DNA from: Rhynchopus euleeides
Lineage: Eukaryota; Euglenozoa; Diplonemea; Diplonemida; Diplonemidae
Length of the DNA stretch: 64,000 nt
Assembly: GCA_963210315.1 (NCBI GenBank)
Contig: OY723268.1
Location: forward strand, 620,001-684,000
Reading direction: 5' to 3'
Positions 55,539-64,000 of the stretch are shown here, piece after piece. Position 1 is the first letter of the stretch. Every line of letters begins with the position of its first letter. The position numbers and the translations under genes were made by a program. The notes under the pieces were generated by a model. The model did no database searches, was not told the origin of the DNA, and saw only the letters and a list, made by a program, of their open reading frames with translations.

Positions 55539-55739
55539 GGGGGCCCTCGCTACCAAGTGTGACTGAGGCGCTGTCCTTGGCAGGACTTTGAAAGTGCCGC
55601 CTTGATATCCTTGTTGGATAGAACCCTCATATCACACCCTCAATCAGCTGACGACTGAGTGAGAAAAAGTGAGAAGTCAGCCATGTTTGGCTGACAACTG
55701 ACGACTCGTGACTCACAGTGACTCGTAGCGAGGGCCCCC
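55539..55739. mobile_element. 201-bp GGGCCCTCGCTAC MITE carrying a piece of the 7-kb element
   Basis: Ends as in the other copies of the family. Positions 55567-55653 are the reverse of the 85-bp module at 18345-18430, inserted between the left end and the GTGAGAAAAAGTGAGAAGTC interior. Confidence 0.75.
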
Positions 55740-55867
55740 CCTGTGTATTTTTCAAAAATACGTGTATTTTTCAAAAATACGTATTAATACATGTATTTTT
55801 CCTCCCGACAGGTGTATTTTTGCATCCCCCCCCCCCCCCCCAGAGAGGCCAGTGCACGACGCGCTGG

Positions 55868-57045
55868 CAGAAATCTCCCGAACCGGTTTGAAAACAGTAA
55901 CCGGTTCCTTGAGAACCGGTTGAAACACAACGGCAAACAGGTTACTGACACATCACGAACCGGTTGGGAACTGGTTCAGAACCGGCTCGGACCGGTTCTG
56001 AAACCAGTTCGCGAACCGGTTCTAGAACCGGTTTGCCGAGAACCGGTTCACGAACCGGTTCCAGAACCGGTTTCTATAGGGGGACTGGTGTAATCGACCC
56101 CCTGATATTTCGTGCCCTGTTCGTGGCCAAAAACCCGTTTGGGCCCCGTTCGCTCCTTCCCACCAGCGCCGCTAGCTCCTTCAGCGACCACGGGCTCGGC
56201 AGCTCGGTGCACTGCACCACGCCGCCCTCCCGCAGGAACGGGATCACCTCCTTGTCGACCTCCCTAACCTCTGACGCCCAGGGGTCGTTCCGCCCCAGCA
56301 ACCGGTATACCGGAGCTGGAGGTAGCCCTCCTCCGTGAGGGTCGTCTGCACAAGCTGTGCAGTCATGCCCACGGGCAGATCATTCATGGATCACACAGCG
56401 CTGCGCAGCGGTGATCACGGAAACCTCGACCACTAGGTTGCTCTGCCCACCTATTTTACTCTCACATTGGGTCCCTCCCCTCCTGGCGGCCCAACACCAA
56501 AGGGAAACCCTCAGCGAGACGCCACTCCTGCAACGTCCTCCAGCCGACCTAAACAGGCCAAAACGGGCCAATACGTGCATGTATAGGCCTATCCAGGCCT
56601 ACACATGCCCAAAATTCACGCGAAATTCGAGTGGTTCCTGAAAAAACACAGGCAATACGTGAAAAACCCCACCAAGAAAAAAAAGGGGAAAACAAGAGAA
56701 AAAATGGGCCCACCCTGATATTTCGTGCCCCGTTCGTGCGAAGTTGCCCCTATTTCGGTAACACCAGGGACCCTTTCGAATTTTTTTATTGGGGAGGGGT
56801 AAATTGAACGTTTTTGGCCATTTGAAGCCACCGCGACCATTCCCGGGCCTCGGAAATCAGTTTTTTGCCCCTCAAATGCGGTACCGGTCCGGGCGAAATC
56901 TGGAAAAAAAGTGGTGAACCGGTGAAAGTGGTGAAAGCGGTGAACCGGTTCGGCGGAACCGGTTCACCGGTGAACCGGCTCGTCCGAACCGGTTCCACCG
57001 GTTCCAGAACCGGTTCAGCCGCGTCGTGTGTGGAAAGGCACTTCA
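55868..57045. mobile_element. Element or repeat pair with AACCGGTT palindromes
   Basis: Clusters of GAACCGGTT at 55875-56080 and 56880-57030 flank ~800 bp of unique DNA. CCCTGATATTTCGTGCCC occurs twice (56100 and 56715). The shape resembles the other array-ended elements, but the ends are not defined. Confidence 0.45.
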
Positions 57046-57057
57046 CAAAAGCGGTCA

Positions 57058-60000
57058 GTCAACTCTGACATGGGGAGGGACAGCTGGAGCCACTGGCGGG
57101 GTGCTGTGTTGACTTCAGGGGGCTCCCAACGTGCTTCGGCACACCGGGTTCTTGGCCTGCGGCGGCATGGTAGTCGGTCAGAGAGGCCAGCGCTTGGTCG
57201 GGGACTACTCAGAGAGGGCGTGTGCGGACTTCAGGGGGCTCCCAACGTGCATCTGCACACCGGGTTCTTGGCCTGCGGACGTAGATTGCCTAAAGGTTTA
57301 GAAACCGGCCGAGCCCGTGGGGGTGACGAACGTACTGCCGGCCCGGGATTGTCAAGGTTCTTTCCCCAGATGGCTCACCAGTACCACCAAACCACACGGA
57401 GAGCAAAACCGCCGGGGAGGGGGTGGGGGAAGGTGGGAAGGGCGGCATGCCGAACTACAGCAAGGATGGCCAACAATGCGATCACTGCAAACAAGGCATG
57501 GGACACAAGAGGGAAAAAAAAAAAGGTCCTGGGCACGACCTTAAACTACCTAAGACCTAGGGAAGTCGTAAAACTCAACCCCACACCCCGAGGGCTCCCC
57601 CAGGCTGGTCCGCCTGGGCAACGGGGTCCCAGTGCATAGCACGGAGCACTGGGACAAAAGAGGGTCCGCCTTTTTCCGTCAACTCTGACATGGGGAGGGA
57701 CAGCTGGAGCCACTGGCGGGGTGCTGTGTTGACTTCAGGGGGCTCCCAACGTGCTTCGGCACACCGGGTTCTTGGCCTGCGGCGGCATGGTAGTCGGTCA
57801 GAGAGGCCAGCGCTTGGTCGGGGACTACTCAGAGAGGGCGTGTGCGGACTTCAGGGGGCTCCCAACGTGCATCTGCACACCGGGTTCTTGGCCTGCGGAC
57901 GTAGATTGCCTAAAGGTTTAGAAACCGGCCGAGCCCGTGGGGGTGACGAACGTACTGCCGGCCCGGGATTGTCAAGGTTCTTTCCCCAGATGGCTCACCA
58001 GTACCACCAAACCACACGGAGAGCAAAACCGCCGGGGAGGGGGTGGGGGAAGGTGGGAAGGGCGGCATGCCGAACTACAGCAAGGATGGCCAACAATGCG
58101 ATCACTGCAAACAAGGCATGGGACACAAGAGGGGAAAAAAAAAAAGGTCCTGGGCACGACCTTAAACTACCTAAGACCTAGGGAAGTCGTAAAACTCAAC
58201 CCCACACCCCGAGGGCTCCCCCAGGCTGGTCCGCCTGGGCAACGGGGTCCCAGTGCATAGCACGGAGCACTGGGACAAAAGAGGGTCCGCCTTTTTCCGT
58301 CAACTCTGACATGGGGAGGGACAGCTGGAGCCACTGGCGGGGTGCTGTGTTGACTTCAGGGGGCTCCCAACGTGCTTCGGCACACCGGGTTCTTGGCCTG
58401 CGGCGGCATGGTAGTCGGTCAGAGAGGCCAGCGCTTGGTCGGGGACTACTCAGAGAGGGCGTGTGCGGACTTCAGGGGGCTCCCAACGTGCATCTGCACA
58501 CCGGGTTCTTGGCCTGCGGACGTAGATTGCCTAAAGGTTTAGAAACCGGCCGAGCCCGTGGGGGTGACGAACGTACTGCCGGCCCGGGATTGTCAAGGTT
58601 CTTTCCCCAGATGGCTCACCAGTACCACCAAACCACACGGAGAGCAAAACCGCCGGGGAGGGGGTGGGGGAAGGTGGGAAGGGCGGCATGCCGAACTACA
58701 GCAAGGATGGCCAACAATGCGATCACTGCAAACAAGGCATGGGACACAAGAGGGAAAAAAAAAAGGTCCTGGGCACGACCTTAAACTACCTAAGACCTAG
58801 GGAAGTCGTAAAACTCAACCCCACACCCCGAGGGCTCCCCCAGGCTGGTCCGCCTGGGCAACGGGGTCCCAGTGCATAGCACGGAGCACTGGGACAAAAG
58901 AGGGTCCGCCTTTTTCCGTCAACTCTGACATGGGGAGGGACAGCTGGAGCCACTGGCGGGGTGCTGTGTTGACTTCAGGGGGCTCCCAATGTGCTTCGGC
59001 ACACCGGGTTCTTGGCCTGCGGCGGCATGGTAGTCGGTCAGAGAGGCCAGCGCTTGGTCGGGGACTACTCAGAGAGGGCGTGTGCGGACTTCAGGGGGCT
59101 CCCAACGTGCATCTGCACACCGGGTTCTTGGCCTGCGGACGTAGATTGCCTAAAGGTTTAGAAACCGGCCGAGCCCGTGGGGGTGACGAACGTACTGCCG
59201 GCCCGGGATTGTCAAGGTTCTTTCCCCAGATGGCTCACCAGTACCACCAAACCACACGGAGAGCAAAACCGCCGGGGAGGGGGTGGGGGAAGGTGGGAAG
59301 GGCGGCATGCCGAACTACAGCAAGGATGGCCAACAATGCGATCACTGCAAACAAGGCATGGGACACAAGAGGGAAAAAAAAAATGGTCCTGGGCACGACC
59401 TTAAACTACCTAAGACCTAGGGAAGTCGTAAAACTCAACCCCACACCCCGAGGGCTCCCCCAGGCTGGTCCGCCTGGGCAACGGGGTCCCAGTGCATAGC
59501 ACGGAGCACTGGGACAAAAGAGGGTCCGCCTTTTTCCGTCAACTCTGACATGGGGAGGGACAGCTGGAGCCACTGGCGGGGTGCTGTGTTGACTTCAGGG
59601 GGCTCCCAACGTGCTTCGGCACACCGGGTTCTTGGCCTGCGGCGGCATGGTAGTCGGTCAGAGAGGCCAGCGCTTGGTCGGGGACTACTCAGAGAGGGCG
59701 TGTGCGGACTTCAGGGGGCTCCCAACGTGCATCTGCACACCGGGTTCTTGGCCTGCGGACGTAGATTGCCTAAAGGTTTAGAAACCGGCCGAGCCCGTGG
59801 GGGTGACGAACGTACTGCCGGCCCGGGATTGTCAAGGTTCTTTCCCCAGATGGCTCACCAGTACCACCAAACCACACGGAGAGCAAAACCGCCGGGGAGG
59901 GGGTGGGGGAAGGTGGGAAGGGCGGCATGCCGAACTACAGCAAGGATGGCCAACAATGCGATCACTGCAAACAAGGCATGGGACACAAGAGGGAAAAAAA

Positions 60001-60636
60001 AAAAAAGGTCCTGGGCACGACCTTAAACTACCTAAGACCTAGGGAAGTCGTAAAACTCAACCCCACACCCCGAGGGCTCCCCCAGGCTGGTCCGCCTGGG
60101 CAACGGGGTCCCAGTGCATAGCACGGAGCACTGGGACAAAAGAGGGTCCGCCTTTTTCCGTCAACTCTGACATGGGGAGGGACAGCTGGAGCCACTGGCG
60201 GGGTGCTGTGTTGACTTCAGGGGGCTCCCAATGTGCTTCGGCACACCGGGTTCTTGGCCTGCGGCGGCATGGTAGTCGGTCAGAGAGGCCAGCGCTTGGT
60301 CGGGGACTACTCAGAGAGGGCGTGTGCGGACTTCAGGGGGCTCCCAACGTGCATCTGCACACCGGGTTCTTGGCCTGCGGACGTAGATTGCCTAAAGGTT
60401 TAGAAACCGGCCGAGCCCGTGGGGGTGACGAACGTACTGCCGGCCCGGGATTGTCAAGGTTCTTTCCCCAGATGGCTCACCAGTACCACCAAACCACACG
60501 GAGAGCAAAACCGCCGGGGAGGGGGTGGGGGAAGGTGGGAAGGGCGGCATGCCGAACTACAGCAAGGATGGCCAACAATGCGATCACTGCAAACAAGGCA
60601 TGGGACACAAGAGGGAAAAAAAAAAGGTCCTGGGTA
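57058..60636 (+). repeat. Satellite: six ~620-bp tandem units, the last truncated
   Basis: Units start (GTCAACTCTGACATGGGG) at 57058, 57678, 58299, 58918, 59538 and 60160. They are near-identical; length differs mostly in a poly-A run, and units 4 and 6 share a C-to-T change (CCAATGTGC). Each unit holds an internal duplication of GACTTCAGGGGGCTCCCAAC, GTGC and ACACCGGGTTCTTGGCCTGC. Open frames recur in every unit (one has CDHCKQGMGHKRE), but none is recognised. The last unit leaves the consensus after AAAGGTCCTGGG. Confidence 0.9.
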
Positions 60637-62059
60637 AGACGTTAAACTGCCTGGGGGGGCCGTCCCCGGACCATGACGGGTGCCTGCACCAGGAGTCTAG
60701 CACGGCCGTGGTCCAGGGCATGACCGAAAACTGCTTGGGTACCGAGGCTCCCCAGACCAGGAAGGGTGGAGACACCTGGAGTCTAAATAGTCACACCACG
60801 TCAGGCCAGACCTTCGCATTGCACTCCGCGAAGACTGCCACACAGCCGCGGGGCAGGTGTGCAGCCTGTGGAAAACCTCGTACAGAAAAGGGTCGGCGAC
60901 CGCCCGCCCCCAGTCTGAGAGGCATCAGCCGAATCTCGGTGGAGGCGGGCACAAAACAAAAGGGAGAGTCGTCACTGTGCATATCAGCACGGTCCCGCCC
61001 TCTGTGCCAGACCAACACACCACCAAAGGAAAAGAGGAAGAGGCGACGTAAGGCAATGCCTCCGTGCGGCCAGGAGAACACGAAATAGCGACCCCCTCAA
61101 CGGGGAATGCTACGAGCACGGCCAAAAATCGTTCAAAATCGTTCAAAGCTGAAGCGTGACGCTCTTGGCACAAACATAACGTAGTCCTTCCGGTACAATA
61201 AGAGAAACCACCCGGCAAAACAAAGAAAACACGGAATCGCAAAAGTCCCGTTCTCTCGCTCTGCCAGGGGAGGGGGTGGTGACAGGGATGTGTGTGTGTT
61301 AGGCGAGTGCCCTGCATCGGGGATGGAGGAGCACCGCCTCGGTAGCACACGGGGAGGGGGGGAGGAGGGGGGATTGATTGTCGAGAGAGTCCTTCCCGGG
61401 CTGGTAGCACACGGGGGGAGAGGGGAGGGGGGGCGCGGTAATCCCACTCTGTTTTGCATTGCCCAGTTCCCCCTGCCGCAGCGAGGAAGCTGAGTGCCTC
61501 CCTGTCACGACGAGGTGCTGTCGAACGAGCTATATTTTCATATTCTGCGCACACTTGGCACTTGCCAGCAGAACATGTCACATCACCAGATACACAAGAT
61601 CCGCACAACACTCGCCTCACCCCTCACAGGAGTTCAGGTTCTGTATGTGGAAGCTCTTGCACGACGGCATCAGACAGAAGCCGAAAAAAAGAACGCAGAC
61701 TGCAGCGAGAGAAGAACCTGGCACACCACTGAACTTCACATGCCCTACACCGCACACGACACAGACATCTTCGAAGTATTTTCCTTTTTCACTTTTCTGC
61801 ATTTCTGAGCGAAGGCCCCAAAGGTTCGAACGGCGGGACGGGGTGCGTGGGGAGCAAACACACGGTTCAGGGATGGGGGGGGCCTGGCTGCGAATCACGC
61901 CACCGACCCCTCTCACCCTCGAGTGTCGGGGCACAAGGTGGGGGATACCATGGGGAGCAACACACGCCACTCATCACAGGGACGATCAGGGCAGTGGCGT
62001 GCTTGCTGTGCATGTCGAGGCACAAGCTGAATCAACGAAGGCAAGTCACGCGGGATCCA
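60637..62059. other. Region after the satellite, no firm gene
   Basis: The first ~60 bp resemble the end of the 7-kb element's direct repeat. The frame that starts in the last satellite unit continues to 61088 with CAACGKPRTEKG and a basic tail; this could be a decayed transposon end. The MITE end GCATTTCTGAGCGAAGGCCC lies at 61798-61817. The rest shows nothing I can assign. Confidence 0.4.
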
Positions 62060-64000
62060 CTACCAGTCCACAACCTCGTAGTTTTTGTACAGCTTACCAT
62101 AGGCCAGCCCCTGAGACAAGATCGGGTTCAGGATCCTGAAAGCCGCATCGGTGATGGTGAGGGGAGGCACCTTCCAGGTGGGGATGGCAGAGGACACCCA
62201 CCCTGTGTCGACGGAGTTCACGAGGATCCCCTTGCGGGCGTAGAACTCCGCCGTTGTGCGTGTCAGCATGTTCAGCGCTGCCTTGCTCATGTTTGTGTGC
62301 ATGTGCTGAGGCTCCTTCTGTGGCACGCTAAACTGCCCCTCGATGCTAGTCACGTTGATCACGTGGCTTGGTGCCGTGCCACGTGCCGCATCTACCCGAG
62401 TCATTTCCAACAGCGGTGCCAGCCCAGTCAGCAGCTGCACCGGCGACAGGTGGTTCACCATCTGCGCCTCAAACATCTCCAGAGGGTGCACCTCGTCCGG
62501 GCGCAGGTGCCAGCTGTGGTGGGTGCGTTCGTCCACCTGTTCCCCAAAGGCGTCCGTCTCATGGTTCGGGAAGTCCGCTTCCTTCCAGTCAAGGTCGTCG
62601 GGGTGCAGGTTTGTGAACATGCTGCGCACACACCGCCGCTGGGGCGTGTGCTCGGGGATGGCTAACATCTCCTTCACCTCCACCCCAACAGGCAGCAGGG
62701 CATGCAGCCTGGCTGAGCAGTCCCCTCCCACAAACTGTGACAGCATCTCGTTCTCCACAAACAGGCGGGGTCGCTTCTTGTCGGGGAGTGCACCCACCCC
62801 GCTGTCGCCTGTGTCGGCACGCGCGTTGCCCAGCATGGAAGCGTACTCCTTTCTCAAGAGATGCTTGTAGTAGCGCACAGGGCGACGGACAGTCTGGGCG
62901 GCGTTATTCACAAGGATATGCATGCGTGGGTACTTCGCCCTCATGTATGAAGTGAAGGCGTGCACATCTTCGGACACCTTCAGGTTCAGAGGGTATGTCA
63001 CCAGCCGCCCTCTGAACGCCTCGTAGTCAACCTCGCGTGCAAACCGCTCGTTTGCGTCCGCCGTGAACCTCGTCGTGACTACCACCGTTGCGCCGAAGCG
63101 CAGCAATAGCAATGCTGTCTCGAACCCGATCTTTGTGCGGCCCCCTGTCACAACCGCCACCTTTCCGGATAGATCGGCGACGAGCCTCTTTGGCGCATCG
63201 TTGAGTATCCTTCCGAGCGCTGAAAACTGCTTGTCTTGGCTTGGCCCAGCAGGGGGCACAGAGTACCCCGCGCCATCGTATCTCCGTTGGACACCGGGTC
63301 GGTCTTTCCTGCAGTTGAAGTACGCCCCTGTCATGTAGCACGCGACGATACTGTACTTGCCGTACAGGTGGCTCTCGAAGTAGCCCTCCCTGAAGAAGCA
63401 GGACTGATCCAGCACGTACAGCTCTGCAAAGGAGAGGGTGAAGTAGAGCCCGGCTGAGTGCTTGTGCAGACTCAGGGGTTCACCGTAGGTGCGCCCGTGT
63501 TGGCCCGTGTTATATGCGTCAAGGCCGAAAAGTGCAATCTGACGCACGTCCTCAAAGGGCAGATCGACAAAAGCTGCATACAGGTTCGCATCCTCGGGGC
63601 CGTCCTCATTTCCATTGAGAACGGAGCTCGAGGTAGCCGTCGAGTACGCATTTTCGTTGCCATGGCCTATCATCTCCATCTTTAGTTGCATCGCCTCTTT
63701 GAACTCGCCGTGTGTCAACAAGAAGTCAAGCGGATGCACAGACACAAACGCCGTCTCAATGCCTGCGGTACGGCGGGCTGCCTCGGTACGGCGGTAGTAT
63801 TTCATCGCCCGGTTATAGTACAAGCGGTTGTCAATGTGCTCCTCCCCGCAGTAGTTCTGCCACAGTGCCAGGGAGCGCAGCCCTTCGGAAATCGTGGCAA
63901 CAGTGTGCCCGTCGTAGCCAAACCTACAGCAGTCAAGATCAAAGAAACAGAGAAGCTCTTCCATGCACGCCACCCGGCGGAAGATGAACTGTAGGGGTTT
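62060..64000 (-). CDS. Fusion protein: N-terminal unknown domain plus atypical SDR, 5' end beyond window
   Basis: Open from the right edge to TAG at 62060; at least 646 codons. The N-terminal ~260 residues (LLCFFDLDCCRFGYDGHTVA, NRAMKYYRRTEAARRTAGIE) recall a segment found in fungal and protist ankyrin-type proteins, by memory only. From ~270 on it is a short-chain dehydrogenase: cofactor motif VVTGGRTKIGFETALLLLRF, Arg in VVTTRF (NADP-type preference), HILVNNAAQT, and catalytic Ser in VINVTSIEG. The usual YxxxK reads TNMSK, so the Tyr is Thr. A ~150-residue insertion separates the NNAA and Ser motifs. The start lies outside or in an upstream exon. Confidence 0.8.
   Translation of the reverse strand, partial: KPLQFIFRRVACMEELLCFFDLDCCRFGYDGHTVATISEGLRSLALWQNYCGEEHIDNRLYYNRAMKYYRRTEAARRTAGIETAFVSVHPLDFLLTHGEFKEAMQLKMEMIGHGNENAYSTATSSSVLNGNEDGPEDANLYAAFVDLPFEDVRQIALFGLDAYNTGQHGRTYGEPLSLHKHSAGLYFTLSFAELYVLDQSCFFREGYFESHLYGKYSIVACYMTGAYFNCRKDRPGVQRRYDGAGYSVPPAGPSQDKQFSALGRILNDAPKRLVADLSGKVAVVTGGRTKIGFETALLLLRFGATVVVTTRFTADANERFAREVDYEAFRGRLVTYPLNLKVSEDVHAFTSYMRAKYPRMHILVNNAAQTVRRPVRYYKHLLRKEYASMLGNARADTGDSGVGALPDKKRPRLFVENEMLSQFVGGDCSARLHALLPVGVEVKEMLAIPEHTPQRRCVRSMFTNLHPDDLDWKEADFPNHETDAFGEQVDERTHHSWHLRPDEVHPLEMFEAQMVNHLSPVQLLTGLAPLLEMTRVDAARGTAPSHVINVTSIEGQFSVPQKEPQHMHTNMSKAALNMLTRTTAEFYARKGILVNSVDTGWVSSAIPTWKVPPLTITDAAFRILNPILSQGLAYGKLYKNYEVVDW

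Noticed and set aside
57058..60636. Tandem protein genes, one per satellite unit
   Set aside because: Three overlapping frames recur because the DNA recurs; none has a recognised domain or start context. A distant piggyBac-like reading was considered but is too weak.
57058..60636. Spliced-leader or 5S RNA gene cluster
   Set aside because: Unit size would allow it, but I find no 5S-like internal boxes, leader/donor motif or Sm site.

Overview
The window looks like nuclear DNA of a GC-rich, repeat-laden unicellular eukaryote (a protist or alga). This is inferred from large single-exon genes mixed with at least one gene that seems to need a GT-AG intron, TATA-like boxes, a BED-finger hAT transposase, an astacin, an EGF/TM surface protein and a ubiquitin-like/DUF4116 repeat protein. 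There are no operons, Shine-Dalgarno signals, rRNA or tRNA that I can see. I cannot name the lineage from sequence alone; diplonemids, haptophytes and chromerids are candidates only.

Layout. 1-13 kb is gene-rich and all on the minus strand: a coiled-coil protein running off the left edge, two LRR paralogues (2.2-3.0 and 4.0-4.8 kb), a small helical protein (6.0-6.6), a multipass membrane protein (8.6-9.6) and a secreted astacin metalloprotease (11.4-13.0). 14-35 kb is almost entirely mobile DNA: a gene-bearing element flanked by inverted arrays of a 41-bp repeat (15.3-17.7), a 7.06-kb element with a 6-bp target duplication (18.26-25.32) that contains a second element with ~310-bp inverted repeats and a decayed C2H2-finger gene, then four non-autonomous elements with recognisable target duplications (26.1-27.4, 27.7-28.4, 31.0-32.2, 32.9-34.0) and a truncated hAT fragment. 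36-43 kb holds an EGF-like membrane protein, a 2.2-kb element with ~178-bp inverted repeats, and a UBL/DUF4116 gene that is interrupted and partly duplicated. 43.4-50.2 kb is a nest of inverted-repeat elements, one inside another. 53.4-55.4 kb is an apparently intact hAT transposase. 57.1-60.6 kb is a satellite of six ~620-bp units, and 62.1-64.0 kb is a fusion gene ending in an atypical short-chain dehydrogenase, open at the right edge.

Theme. Many of the mobile elements have ends built not from one simple inverted repeat but from inverted arrays of a short family-specific oligonucleotide (41-bp CCCCGATT units, AAATCACAAC, GACTATAATAGTC, GGTAAATTACCCC, GGTATTACCGGGT, AATCGTA, CCCGTCGACTCGACGGG, AACCGGTT). 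They are nested, and several carry host-like or unrecognised genes. Host genes are intact except where noted; no pathway links them.
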